From Casuarius casuarius (Eukaryota; Chordata; Aves; Casuariiformes; Casuariidae): DNA of 64,000 nucleotides. The position numbers and the translations under genes were made by a program. The notes beneath the pieces are model-generated. The model was given only the letters and a program-made list of their open reading frames with translations. It had not been told where the DNA came from and ran no database searches. Location of the stretch: assembly GCA_003342895.1 (NCBI GenBank), contig PTFA01000306.1, positions 195,011 to 259,010 of the forward strand, in the 5' to 3' direction. Of the stretch, positions 25,601 to 38,680 are shown in pieces; position 1 is the stretch's first letter, and each line of letters opens with the position of its first letter.

Positions 25601-27795
25601 TAAGCATACTATGTTGGCCTTCCAAAACTGGGGTAGGTGGATAAGAGTAAAAAGCTGAGAAATAAGCAGACTTTTTCAGTTTGGTCCAAGAAAGTGCGAC
25701 AAATTCAGTAACTTCATGCTACAAGGTTCTTCAGACTCCAGAACAAAGCAAGTGATTATTCAATGTCAATATCTTTCATCTCTAGATTAAAATGTAAATG
25801 TATGCTAGTACTTTATACACAATATATATTTAGAGACACAAATCTGATCCCTTACTCTGGGAGAAGCAGCTTAGTCCGTGATAATTCCACAAAATCCTGA
25901 ACACAATAACACAAACTGTTTTATAGTGAGTAAAGGAAGAAGTGAGTTGGTTTGATAATTATCACCATTCTCGGAATATTTTTAAATATAAACTTAAACA
26001 CTTATACATGAACATAAGTTTAGAATATGCTGCAGTATGAAAGAGTTTTTCAGATGCATTAAAGAAAATCATAAAGGAAAACTGTTTCTTGATAAGCTGA
26101 CAGAAATAATTTCAGTTTAACATCAGAGAACAAAAGCTGAAAGCAAAAGTTGCAGCTATAGGGGTCCTGCCAAAGTAAAGCTGCCACGGACATTAAAAGT
26201 AAGCTTCAATACGAGGGAAAGTAATTTTTCATAGTTCTGTGAAATTATGGCTGAGTCTGTTATTGCTAAGTTGAGTGAAGGTGCAGCAAAGAATCTTTCA
26301 AGGTAACATTGCAGTCTGTCTGCTAGTGCTCAGAGCATATTTTGCTGACCACATTTGTTTAATGTGATTCACTCAAAATGGGAGATAGAATATGGCTGAA
26401 CCTTAAAATGATACAACAAAGAAAAGGTATCACTTTTTGTGTCCATAAAAAATTATTATTGCAACACTTGAAAGTACTGATATGCTTTAAAAAAAAGGGG
26501 GGGGAAGCATTTTTGTAATATAAATTAAAGCTGATGGAAGTTTGAAGTGGAATACACTAGTTAGCAAGTCTGGAGCATGACCAGCTCATGGACCTGCATG
26601 TGTTTTCTTTGTATTAATCTCCTCTCTAGTCTTGGTCCTGAACCTCAGTTATGAGCCCTAAAAAGGAAGCTCAGCATTTGGGTGTGAGCATCTCAGTGTG
26701 AAACTATGAGCAGTGATACTACTATGTGGCCACCAGAATCTTGCAGCTGTAATGTTATGCTTTTTTTGATGTCTTAAGACTTCCTTATGTGTGTACCCTT
26801 CAATGATAGCTGAAAGCACTCAACACCTGTCCTCCAAGGTAAGAAGACTTTCAAACTCTCTAGTATTCACTGTATCAGTTACCTTCCCTTCTGAACAGAT
26901 AGTATCCTTGTTTTCTCATCTAACCCACCATTGCCAGATGTATTTCCAAACAACTGAAACTGGATGAGTATCCTTTGCACTGGCCAGAGATCTGAGAGTA
27001 ATCTTAATTTATATGGAACTTCATCACATTTATAGATGGCCTTTTTCATAAATCTCAAACTCTTCAAGTGGTTAATTAAGCCACTTGATAATCCTGGAAT
27101 TAGAGTTTTTTTTCTTAATGCCCATCTTGGGAATACATGAAGTAAATGATAGAACAGCTATTATAAAATGATTTAAAACATGTTCATTAAAATCAACCGG
27201 CAACTTTGCAGTCCCAGGAGAGGAACCCAGCTCTATTTGCTGTTCTGTTAAACTATCTGCCTCTCTAACTCATGACACTTAGATGAAACAAAAAGCAGGA
27301 ACACCTTGAGTTCAAACATTTGACATGTTTCAACTAATCTTGTCCCTAGTGCTTCTTTGCTTCTCACAGAGGTTTGTCAAGAACTAAAACCATTCCCTTC
27401 TCTTCCCTATCTCATTTCTGAGTTTTATCACAAGCTAATTAGGATGATCATAACTGGAAATTCATAGCTTTTCTTGTTACTTTTGTCTTTTTTCTTTTAT
27501 AAGGGGGTTCAGGTTTCTATCTGATCAATTAGTTAATTGGGTATCACTCCCCTAACACTTCTCTCTTGCAAAAAAGCTCTCACCTTAAACAAACAGTCAC
27601 ACTCCTGCCTTTTAGATTGAAGGCTGGAAGCTCATTATAACTGGGGTCTGCTGCTGTTTCTTGAGAACTCCCTTATCTGGTGGTGGAGCTGTGTAACGCA
27701 ATCTTCTTTCAAATGAACAGGAATGTTATCAAAATAAACCTTTCTGCTGCCCCTCTCCTTCCCTGCCATCATACCAAGTGAAATAGTAGACTGTT
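22666..27795. other. AT-rich DNA without recognised genes; possible conserved block
   Basis: A homeobox-site-rich block at 22790-23020 could be a regulatory element (see findings). At 24848-25099 (plus, 83 codons) and 24880-25095 (minus, 71 codons) both strands are open together, which usually means a stop-poor repeat rather than a gene. An A8-G8 run lies near 26489-26507. Confidence 0.55.
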
Positions 27796-27839
27796 AAAAA
27801 AAAAAAAAAAAAAANAAAAAAAAAAAAAAAAAAAAAAAA
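27796..27839 (+). repeat. Poly-A run, 44 bases with one N
   Basis: A single N at 27815 interrupts the run, so the true length is uncertain. An AATAAA hexamer lies at 27733-27738, 57 bases before the run. Confidence 0.95.
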
Positions 27840-30800
27840 GACGGAAAGGGGAAAAGCCCTCAATTAGGCTGAGCAAGATTGAGATGGAATTTTATATTCA
27901 TATGGTATTTAAAGTTCAATATTGTTGTTGAATCCTGCATTCAATTACATTGCAGTTGTACTGTTAATGATTCCCTGTATAAATACACAATATCATACTA
28001 GAAACCAAGTATAAGGTGGTTATCAAGAGGTCATGCTGTTTTAAAAAAAGATAAGATGTGGAGGGCCTCTTAGAATGGCTCTCACATCTGCATTTACATG
28101 CTTTTTCAGATATGTTTTGACTTAACCCTTTCTTCTTGCTTCAGTTTCCTATTTCTTAGTCAAGATCCCTAGCGAAAAAGTTATCTAAAAGAAAATATGG
28201 GCTGAAAAGCTAAATTCCCTGTGGTTTTACTTTGGAGTGCAGCTGTAATGAATAGATTTCAAATATGTAAAATATACACACATATATGTTCACTACATGC
28301 ACTGTTAATATACTTTCTTTTTCTATGTGCATACTTTTACATCTATTATGCAGGACTACTCTGCAAGATGTGAAAATGGCATTTGTCTAAATGTGAGCAA
28401 GGAAAATCCAAAGATGACATCGTGAAGCACAAGCATGACATGAGAGTGCTGTTTCTCTCCACAATAACACAGTCTCTTGCTTAATACCAGATGCCCCATG
28501 GTTCTGGAGCTGACTTTGGAGATTAAAAGATAAGACACCTTAAGAACAGCTGCTCTGATGAAAAATGGGTCCTGCAAAAAGTGTCTTAATAATATGACAA
28601 GTGTTACAAATGAATTCTGTTTGTTTATTGTACAGGTCTGCTTGAAAACTACTATCAGGTTTAACATCTCAGAGCAAGAGGTATGTAACAGAAAAAATGA
28701 GATGGTTCCAATGTTTAGGCAGTCATTCCCAAGCTCTTTGTTAATAGTAACGATTGAAAACCTACATCTAGGGATCTTTTCACTCATCACTGAAACAGAG
28801 CTGTGTCCAAAATCAAATGTGGCAGCTGTTTAGCAGTACATGACAACACTAAACAAATGTTTAGACAAGGGAATGAATAATATCATACAAAAATGATACT
28901 TCAGTAGGATTTATTTACAGATAGTAATACAGGAAGAATTGTTTCTAAATGTTTAATATGTTTGCCAGACGTAGGCTTGGGCTCTTGAAATATGGCAGCA
29001 TTGCAGTAATTATTAATATGACAGACTTTAATGTTGTGGTATATTCATGTTGATGAAACTATATCCTTCACTTACCAATTCCATACAGAGGAATCTTTCT
29101 GAATCAAATGTAAGTGTAAGAATTATCGCCAAAAGTTTTACACCAACAATAAATGTTGGTGCATTCAGTATATCAAAAGTTTACATTACCGATGTCAGTT
29201 GATGTTTTGCCATTCATTTCAGTAGAAGAGGAGCAGAAGTTGTAGGGGTCTGCAGCTATATCGGTAATTGTCTTTCTGGGCATCACAGACTATACCTTTT
29301 GGAATTCTCTGCAGGAACGTGTCAAAAAACATGGACTTGAGAAGGAGTTGTCACAATGTTGTTTACTGCAGTATTTGTGGCCGTAGCTCCCAAGCAATGA
29401 AGGAAAAGGAAAGAAGTAAATGAATCTCATGCTTCCAGGTATAAAAAGATCTGTACTAGGGACCAGGAAAGAATATTGCCAATGTTTTTGAATTGACAAG
29501 GTACTTCAGAAGTAGGTGGTTGTAGGGGAAGGATGCCAGTTGCGGGCTAATGATGTCTTTAATAGGAGATAGCAAGCTCTAGGCTTCTTCAATAATTTAA
29601 GATGCTTACTTAATTGCCAATAAAGCATACAGAGTGTTAAGACATCAATGCTGTTGCAATAGAGACATTTAAATACATTTAAATAAAGTCTAAACCAGTG
29701 CAGGATGAAGGTTTTAATATAATCAAAACATGAAAAGTAGAAACCCTAGAGATGGAATTTGTGTGAGTAACCCTCAACACAGCACTGCTGTCACTTCATG
29801 TTTAGTCATTTATCTCCTTTGAGTGCTTCAACAAAGTGAGAAGGTAAGAAAAAAGTCAAAACACAGATGATAACATTCATTTTTGACATAAGCAAACACA
29901 AGCAAATGGTAACTGAATATTTAGGCAGTGGAATCAGTGAATAAACAAATGATTTTAATTAAGATTTTCAGCAGTCTTATTGTGTGATGAGATATGATAT
30001 GATGTTCAAACAGCCAGGGAAAAGGATCGGGGAAGAGGGGAGACAGAAAGCAAGCAGATGGGTCTAGCTGCATGACTTTAACAGTCAGTCTCCAGTAACC
30101 TTTACCCTAAAGCTTAAAGGCCACCCTCAGTGGATGTAAATGGCTCTGGTTTGCTGATGTCCCTGATAGTGGCTTGTTAAAAATAATGGAATGTTTCTTA
30201 ATCTCTCTTCAAAAGAGACTGAGGAAGATTCAGATTCCGCAAGCCTTACTCCTGTCAAAGAGCTCTCAACACACATAAGTTCAACTGCCACGTTGGCCTA
30301 AACAGGATTTCTTGCATGGGTTATGTCTAGGCTGTTTACTGTGCACTAACTGAAGCTATTCTGAGTAACAAAGAATGATCTCTCAGGATAAGAATGTCTG
30401 TTTCTTATAGTAAGAAGAAAGATGGAAAATTGCAGATTCATTTGAAATCAAGGAAGAATCAAGTTTCTGCACTGACCTGACTAAAGTTTTTCACTAAATC
30501 GCATTAGAAAGTCTGCTGTATTTGAAATAAGTTTATATTTTGGTATGATGCTGAACGGAATGTTAAGATTGTAGATTTTGAATTTAAACTGCTTCACAGC
30601 ATTTGGGTATTTTGGGATGTGTAAATTTGGCTCAAGTCCAAATCTCCCCTACAGATTGCTATTTTACCCGATCAGATGCCAGAATTGTTTCTCACAGTTG
30701 CCTAGTTTGGAGCAGAAGCGAAGGAACGTGTGGGCAGGCTAGGGATGCAGGGATGTAGAGCGCGGAGGGACTGGCCTCCCTTTGTGCATTGTTTTCTGAC

Positions 30801-32489
30801 AAGCTGAGCAGGTGGAACCATCTGCAGCCTGCAGCAAAGGTGCTATGGCTTTCAGAGAGGATGAGAAAGTGTTGGGAAGGGCATTTTCACAGGGGCGAAA
30901 ACAATTTTGCAAATGGTTCTAACCACAGGTTCAAGAATAGCTGTGATCTCAACTGCTGTTCAGCTGAATCAAACTGCCTCAAGCCCTGACAAATATCTTG
31001 CAAACAGTAACAACTGAGTAATGTTCTCAGTGGGTCTCCATTTTGAATACTTACTTTCCAATATGCAAAAGATTTTGTGAAATGCCTGTTGCCCTTCCTG
31101 TTGAGGTGCTGGATGACTACACTGTACCAGATGTAGAGATGTATTCTCCTTTGTAAAAAGTCAACCTCAGTAGCAGGCCCTTTAAACATCAAACATGGCA
31201 GAAAACAGTCCCCAATGTAAAGTAAAAAATAAATATATTTTTATTTTTATTTTATTACTTGAGGAAGCAAACTGCTGAAAATAGCTCCTCTAGGAACTTT
31301 AAAGAGTTGGTTTGCCACGTCCAATTCCCTTTAGTTCTGCCTAAATAAATAATTAGGTATCAGTTATCATTGCAGAAAAAGATAATGGAATATCATTGAA
31401 TTTGCAATTAGGACACTTCATTTTTATACTTCTGGAGTCAGAATTCTTAGCAGAAAGAAATGTGTTGTAGTGGATTTAGTTATTCATTACCCAATGGATA
31501 AGAAAACACCATCACCTTACCACCTTGGGAAAATGCCTTGGTATGTATATGTATGGAAATCCCACTATATCTTATGGAGAGTAATTTTCTGACTTATTCT
31601 CTGCTGTTTCCTGGAGTTGATCTGAGGCTCATTGGTCTGATATAGAGGGGGAGGGTTGCATTTTTTTGAATAACTTTCTGTAAGTCTCTCTTAGTAATAT
31701 TTTGGAAAATCAAGAAATGCATTTAAATGTTTGAATATCTGATCTTGCTTGCAAGAATGATATTTGCTGGTCTTTAACAGTAAACATAACACAAACATTA
31801 GCACTCAAAAAATTTTCAGTTCTTCAAAAATAACAGAAGTCTAGTCCTCTTTTGTTGTTTGCCTCAACTATTGTAAATGAGGCAAATTGTCTGTGTTCTA
31901 GCTAAGTTTAATTAAACTTGGCTCTCAGTTCTGTGCTTTAAGTACAAGATGATTTTTGCCCTCATAGAGCACTAAAATATAGTACTGAACATGGAGGGGA
32001 AAACTGTGGGAGAACCAATTTGATAAATCACCAGGTATCTAGAATTATTATGATGAAGAGAAACATAACTTTCACTGTGTCATGTTTTTATCATCCAAAA
32101 GCCTAATAGAAAAAAGAAATAGAAGTCTTTACTGTTGTTCGTGGTGTTCATACTGAATGGATGGGTGTTCTTGGATAAATCTTGTTTCTAGAGAGGAATG
32201 ACATTCCAAGAAAGCTGTCTATGATCTCATCCTTGCACTAAATCTGACTCCTCAACCCACTGATTGGTATACCCCAAGTGTATACCAGAGAGGAAGAAAT
32301 TAGAGCATTTTTTCAGTCCATCATGCAAATAATATGAAGATGTACAGATAATCTCAGTTTATCCATGAAAAATGCCACCAATGTTGGTGGAGGAAAAGGT
32401 AATCAAACTGTAGAATCACAAAGTCATGGTAGAAAACATTTTGATTTATGGTGACATTATTAAAATCTTATAAATTTAGTCACTGACTT
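27840..32489. other. AT-rich DNA without recognised genes
   Basis: Includes a minus-strand ORF of 144 codons (28356-28790) of unremarkable composition, overlapped by a 91-codon plus-strand ORF. A 39-base exon-like segment at 28354-28392 is discussed in findings. A modest GC rise at 30710-30790 has a few CpGs. Nothing else is recognised. Confidence 0.55.
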
Positions 32490-32660
32490 GTAGCTCCTGT
32501 CATGGGTCCTCAGTGTTGCCTTGCTGCTCATCCTGTCACAGATGAATGCCTGCCTTTGAACTCTGCTCCGTGTGTGTCTAAGCCCCTGCCTGGAATTTAG
32601 GCTGTTTGGTTTTAGCCTTTCAGTGAAGAGAAAAGGGCTGACATTGTCACTTGAGCATAA
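32490..32660. repeat. GC-richer block sharing a motif with the 9.6-kb block
   Basis: The segment has CTTTGAACTCTGCTCCGTGTGTGTCTAAGCCCCTGCCTGG near 32555-32593 and AAAAGGGCTGACATTGTCACTTG near 32631-32653. The GTGTGTCTAAGCCCCTGCCTG part aligns with GTGTGTGAGTCTCTGCCCCTGCCTG in the block at 9.64 kb. This suggests two members of one dispersed family, most likely an old LTR or non-autonomous element. Edges and family are not determined. Confidence 0.38.
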
Positions 32661-35600
32661 TATGAAGATTTAAGGTGAAAGTAAGTTGATTTCACTTATG
32701 CTTTTTTCCCCAGTGGGATGGCAAACCCATCACAGTATCTATTCCATTTTGTATAGCATTGGTGCATGTGTGCTGATACGTACATATTTTAAAAGCATAG
32801 CTGTTTACTGGTTCCAATTGATTTTCCATCTCAACAGACTATGCCCAGTTGCCATTTCACCAATGAGGAGAGAGTGAGGAGGTGAAGTATGGAAACAAGA
32901 ACAGCATTGATCAACTAGACAAAAGCACAGTGAATATTTTAAAAGAATAGAAAAACAGTCTTTCCATCAATGACTGCATAATTTATGGGCATTATGCTGT
33001 TAGACTAGGCAACTCTAGACAGGTTTTTCTGTCATATTCTCCTATAATCTATCTTATACTATGTTTGCTTGTGAAAGCAGCAGCACAGAATAAGACTCAT
33101 GACAGAAATAGGCATGTGTGAGAGGGCTTGCACACAAACACAACATATCAGTGGACAGGCACAAAATTCAGATGCACCTGTGCCTGACTGGTTTCTCTGT
33201 CCTTCTGAACCTTCTCTGCATAAAATGTCTTTTTTTAATTGCTTTAGGCCTTGTAAATGTTATTTTAGCAAATTAAGGCATCACACCACATGATTTCTGG
33301 CAAGCTTACTGTATTTTAATGCTGTATTAACCTTTGTTTATAACAGGAGAGTTCAATAAAAAATCCCCTGAGTTTCTAAAAGCCTGATTTCCAAATCTTT
33401 TATCTGCAATTAAGTTATAAAAGATCAGACCTGAGTATTTATGTTCTAGGGATTAATGTAAATCAAGGCAGTCTCATCTAGCTATTTATATTTATAAAAT
33501 GAATTTCAAAAATCAAAAATATAGGCCATGTTGGAAAATATGGAGAATAGTGTGCCCTGTAACCCGCTAGAAGGTGGATTCAGCAATAACTGGGCTGATA
33601 ACATATCCTCTATACTGAAGTATCATCAAGCTCAGTTCAGACTAGCCAGCTCTGGAATGAAAATCTGGTCCAGGATCCATACTCTTTTCAGTTCTTAGCT
33701 TTTCAGAGTAGACCTGGTGGATTATATGATGTGGATTACTGTTTTGTGAGAACTGGGACAGTGAAAGAGAACTGGATTGTCAGCCACTGCAGAAACCTCA
33801 GGTGATGGCATTATTTTTTAGTCAGAGGCTCTCCCTGAACATCACAAAAGCTGTCAGATTAAAAGGGACAACATGTAGGGTAATGTGCTCCTGGCCTAGA
33901 GTATAAAGGCTTAAAGTATACCGGTTTAACCATTTTCCTGGAACCATTAGTTATCATCCTGTTGGCCATCTTGCGCTCTGGTCACAGATTCAAGGTAGAT
34001 TTGCCTCCATCTTTTCCTCAAGCAAACATGCCAAAAAGATCAAAAGACCTTTGAATCTCTAAATTTATATTTTATTGGAATCAAGAACTTTTTAAAGAGA
34101 ATGTGCAGTAATAGTGTCCAACAGAGATTTTTGTTTTTAAAAGACTAAAAACCAAGAACATACTGTGCCCTTTTCCCCAGAGCCACGCTCAATCTAGGAC
34201 ATATCACTGGTTTTCTTGATGGCAATATGATCTACAGAGTGTCTAGGGTATTTTTCTATTGTCTCAGATTCCAAAACATGTGCCTGTTCTGTCTCCTCTC
34301 ATTATTCTCCCTTTCCCTTCCTTTTCCCCTCTACGCTCCATAAGGTTCCCCATAGCTGAACATTGTCCCTAAATTGCATTTTTTCTCCTAAGCTGCAGCC
34401 AGGATAAAGCAAACAATCCACCGTCTTCTCTAATGCTTTGCCACTCCTCTTGAACAGACCATAACACTGCACATGCTAAACATAACATGCAGCAAACAGT
34501 GAACAAACAAGAAAAACATACCATCTGTACACTCTTTCTTCATAGCCCAAAAGAGAACTTTCTGAATGTCCTTGTCTCCACTCCAAGACCTCCCTGGAAA
34601 AAAGAAAGGAAAAAAGATCTACTTTACTGAACTGAAAAGCTTTCAGGGCAGGTATCATTTCATCAGCACTATTGGGAAAACAACAGGAAATTCAAAGCTG
34701 AGATGGTGTTTTCCATTTTGACTCTTCTGCTTTATTCTGTTTATTGTGTTCTGTTGTTGTAACACTCTTGTTACTGCCCAGGCTGGAACCTTTAGCATGT
34801 GAACTCCAGGCCAACCAGTTCTTTCATAGATGAAATCTGTTTTTTTATCTGAACTAAAACCTGAAATGAAATTCTGATCTTCTGTTTCTTCTGCTACAAA
34901 AGTACTGTTCTAGCCAAAGAAATGTAAAGAACCTGGAACTTTTTTTTTTTTTTGTAGAACATGACTCTTAGATTTCTGTGCTTGGAGATATTTATTGCTG
35001 CTAAGGCAGTGCTAAAAAAAAAAAAAGTCGTCAGAAATCCTCCCTGCCAGGGTCACTCTGAAGATCTGATTTCCACTTTAAGTACCTCATACCCTGAGGA
35101 AAAAATGTCTTTCTTTAGCAAAATCAAGGAGTGCACCTTATTATTGTTCCCTGATGATCTCTTACTGCTGGCTTCTTGAGAAGGGGGTTGATTAGTGTGT
35201 GAATTAACTGGCAACAATAACCTGTAGGTGCTCAGTTCTTTATTTAGCCTTGTGAAAGACCTGAACATGTGTCTGGTCTGATGTAATGAATGTTCAGACT
35301 GAGAAAAGTGTTGCATTTTTTTTTTACTGCCTTTGGCTCCAAATGGAGGAGATCTCTGCCTCAAAAGGTGCATTGCTGGAGAAGACTCCAAGGCATATGG
35401 GAGACCTTTACCTTTTCTAACATGAAGTGTGTTTTGCTTCTGCTTTGCTAAAAGTTGATTCACTGCACTCTGCTCAGCAAGGACTTTTTGCATTTTAAAA
35501 GTATTTTATATGGAACTATAATTATGATTTGTGATTAATTCTACCTACGCTGGAAAGTTGCATGAGCGTCTACGAAAAGGTATGTTTTAAGTAACTGCAT

Positions 35601-37684
35601 CATATATACTAATAATGTAATTTGACAAGTGTTAAGACTGAGGGTGGAAAAGGGATAGGAAGCAAAAATGTAGGCAAGAGCTCTCTGCTATTAGACAGGT
35701 GGCTGAAGAGACTGCATGGGAGTAATAAGACCAATTTGTCTTCTCAGACAAGATCCTGAGAAGCACTGAATACTTGGAAATCCAACTACTTGCAAATCTT
35801 GGTCTTGACTAGGAAAACTTATCCTAGTAAAAGCAGTAACACAGTTGCATTCAAAATGCAACTGAGGGCTCCGGATGGTCATGGAGTAAGGAAGAGGGAA
35901 AATTTAGAAAATTTATCTCATATTCCTTTTCTATGCACTGGTATAAAAAAGGGAAACTAATTTTTTAATCTGGAATGGGTAAAAGAGTCTGAAAAAATTA
36001 AACCGCTCTGGCTGAGACACTCATTACAGTATTCTGATTTGTGGAATTTGACCTCTGCAGACTCCAAAACTGAAGAAGCACAAATTATACTTGATGCTGT
36101 TGTGTCATGCTCTCTGCCACCCCACTACACTGATTGCCATGGTGTTTTAAATGCAGAAGCCCACCTATACTATTTCTGACTTCAGCTTCTCCAACACAGC
36201 TTTTTGACCTCAAAGAAAGAACTTGTTCCAGGATTTGTTAAAGAATCCCTTTCAAAACATTGATTAAATCTTTACAGAGAACATGTAATTTGTCTTAGAA
36301 TTTTTCTACCCCTTCCAAAAGCTATAGCATATCCTCATTCTTTGTTGTTGTTTTCTGGAAGGACAGTACTCCTGTGAATCCAGATGCTCTGGTATTCAAA
36401 AAAAAAAAAAAAAAAAAGCAAACTGGATGTATCTAGTAAACTCATTATGAACTATACTGTGGCCTGCTCCTGAATAGTGCAAAGCATTTGTACTATGGAA
36501 GATAATTCAGCTGTAGTGCCAGCTTGCTGACATAAAAAAAGAAAGCAGGAAATTCTCACATTTTGTAAATATTAATTTATTGAAATGATCTTTAAATAAA
36601 TTTGCAATAGATGAACTATGATTAATTATTCTATATCACAGTGGACTACTTAAATCTTTCATAAAGTCATTATCAGTTTAATCAGTTTGAATTGCTGAAG
36701 GCCTCAACAGACATTACTTTATAGAATAATTTTGGAAAATGAAAATCAGAGTATATGACCTACTCTGAAACAAAATAAGTCTATGCAGACACAATTTTTT
36801 TTATCTTTCCCTCTCAGTAGAAATTACAAATATATCCTATGCTATTACAACATTTTAATAACAACATTATCATTTTGCCTAGACAGAAAAAAAGCAGATT
36901 TATGTTAATGAAGGCAATTATGAAATAAGCATACATGAACAATATGTAGTCTTGGTTTCACTAGGATATAGGTGAGGAGAGCAATGGGGTTAGTCTGAAT
37001 TTACAGTGATGTACTCATCAGAAGTGTTTCTCAAAGCTGTTCAGCATATGTGTTCATTATCTAGTCTTCTTAAGAAAATTCCATCCATGACAAATTATGT
37101 TTAGGAATAATTCACTAGGCATAATATATTCACTAGGTTGGACATATGGTTGACTTAGTCAAGAATTGTGCTTTCTATCCTGGTCTATGCCTGAGGGACT
37201 TTCAGAATAGTTGTAAACAGACCTAAGTCCCTGGACGAAGATAAGGCTTTAAGTGGATCACCTCGTCATTCCTCTGGAACATACAGGTTGGATCCTCTCC
37301 ATGAGGTACAATTCTTCCAACTATTGCCAGATCCAAGTGACATGGTAAGTTTGGAGCAAATCACAGGACAGATAAATCGTCCCTGGCCTCTGTTTTACTT
37401 TTTCATCTCTTTTTCCGGAAACCTGAATTCTCTCTCATATTATTCAAACAGATGTGTTATTATATGGCTAAAATACACATATCTGCTCTAACATATGTAG
37501 GTTCATTCTAGTCACTTGAACAAGAAGGTGTGCTTACTAAATCAAATGACTTTAGAATATTCACATATCCATATGACTGGATGTGTAATAAGGAGTGATT
37601 CGTACAGTTGTAGACAAGCTCCCTTTGTAAGAGACAGTATGATACGTTCTGGTCAAAAAGTTGAGCAGTACTGCTCGCAGTTCA
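32661..37684. other. AT-rich DNA without recognised genes
   Basis: Contains T and A runs at 34940-34953 and 35013-35025, the poly-A at 36.4 kb, and a minus-strand ORF of 146 codons (35053-35493). That ORF has a Lys/Gln/Ser-rich, protein-like composition but no recognised domain and only chance-level length. A 58-base exon-like segment at 37287-37344 is described in findings. Confidence 0.55.
36398..36417 (+). repeat. Poly-A run, 20 bases
   Basis: Uninterrupted A run without a nearby AATAAA. Confidence 0.95.
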
Positions 37685-37790
37685 GGCACAGAAAAAAACA
37701 GGAGCACACACTTGCTCACAGCTTACAAATGCAAAGACAAGATGCACTTATTAGGCTGGTTAATGAGATAGTTGTGGCCAGAAGATATTT
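37685..37790 (+). repeat. Short dispersed module, copy 3
   Basis: CTTGCTCACAGCTTACAAATGCAAAGACAAG (37711-37741) matches the AGAGCTTACAATCTAAGACAAGAC part of the module, preceded by an A-rich GAAAAAAACAGG stretch. TTAATGAGATAGTTGTGGCCAG (37760-37781) fits the family's downstream CAATGAGACAATATTGGTCAG segment. It lies inside a chance ORF of 110 codons (37516-37848), which should therefore not be taken as a gene. Confidence 0.48.
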
Positions 37791-38562
37791 CAAGTGCGCA
37801 ATGGCTGGGCATGTCTGTTTTAATACTACAAGGATTATTTACTGGTGAAAGTACCCTGCTTTTCTGAGTACAACATACAAACCTTGCCAAAGAACATAAC
37901 AGTCATTTCCCAAAAGTTGCTGACCCAGTTTCAAAACATCTGTATTGCTATTGAAAGTTAACCTTAAAATCACTCCTTAGCTAACAAGTTGTATTTTATT
38001 AATTTATTGCTTACCTTGCAAAAAAAATGTAAAATCTTCTACAATTCAACAGAGACTACAGGTCTGTTTTCCCCTCATTTCCTCATTTTAGTTTTTAGTT
38101 ATAGCTAAAATGGCTAGACTGTTGAAATATTTCTATCAAGTATTTTAAAGCAGAAGAAAAAAGCCACTACATTTTTTTCCAAGGAAAGTAAACCGTTTCT
38201 TGAGAAGCTCTATATGATTTGTTTGGAGGATAAAATCTCCAGGTAAAGCTTTAAAATAATTATGAAAACTTTCTCACACTGCTGCTATTCAGTGTTCCTT
38301 AGTCTTCCATGTCTTTTAAACTCAATAGATATTTTTAAAGAGAGTACTGGAGAGAAGGACAAATGTTTGCTGAGCATCTAAACTGCTTTCTGGGGATAGG
38401 GGACTGTTTTGGGGGGTCTGTTTTGCTTTCTACATGGGAAGACCTTCTTTCATCTATTCATTATGTCTGTCTTCACTACATATATGCTTTTATTCTCACT
38501 CTACTAGGTGAATACCTTGCTGTCTTGAAGGTATATATCTTCATTTCCAAGCTATAAAACTA

Positions 38563-38680
38563 AAATTATTATCTAGGTTTTACAAACACATAACTAAAGC
38601 AGAGGTACTAATTGGCTTTCCAAGCTCACACAGACTCTGGGCAGAATAGCTCAAGTCTAAGACTAATGCTATATTCACCA
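38563..38680 (-). mobile_element. MIR-like SINE remnant, antisense
   Basis: Read on the plus strand, the order of motifs is that of an antisense MIR. ATTATTATCTAGGTTTTAC (38566-38584) stands for the TTATTATCCCCATTTTAC block. It is followed by a damaged GAGGAAACTGAGG region. GGCTTTCCAAGCTCACACAG (38614-38633) stands for the CTTGCCCAAGGTCACACAG core, the best kept part. A GGGCAGAATAGCTCAAGTCTAAGAC stretch stands for the tRNA-related B-box side. The element is badly decayed, so the call rests on collinearity more than identity. MIR-type elements are ancient and found across amniotes. Confidence 0.6.

Noticed and set aside
27200..27290. Possible antisense MIR or tRNA-derived SINE around GAGAGGAACCCAGCTC
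   Set aside because: Only the AACCCAG-like part fits; neighbouring MIR landmarks are missing, so I could not support it as a feature.
28356..28790. 144-codon minus-strand ORF
   Set aside because: Hydrophobic, featureless translation at chance length; no family recognised.
35053..35493. 146-codon minus-strand ORF with protein-like Lys/Gln/Ser composition
   Set aside because: Length is at chance level and no motif was recognised. A poly-Lys codon run from an A/T tract inflates the protein-like look. A proteome search would settle it.
37516..37848. 110-codon ORF with charged, helix-like C-terminal part
   Set aside because: Its distal third coincides with a copy of the short dispersed module found elsewhere in the window, so the frame is a by-product of repeat sequence.
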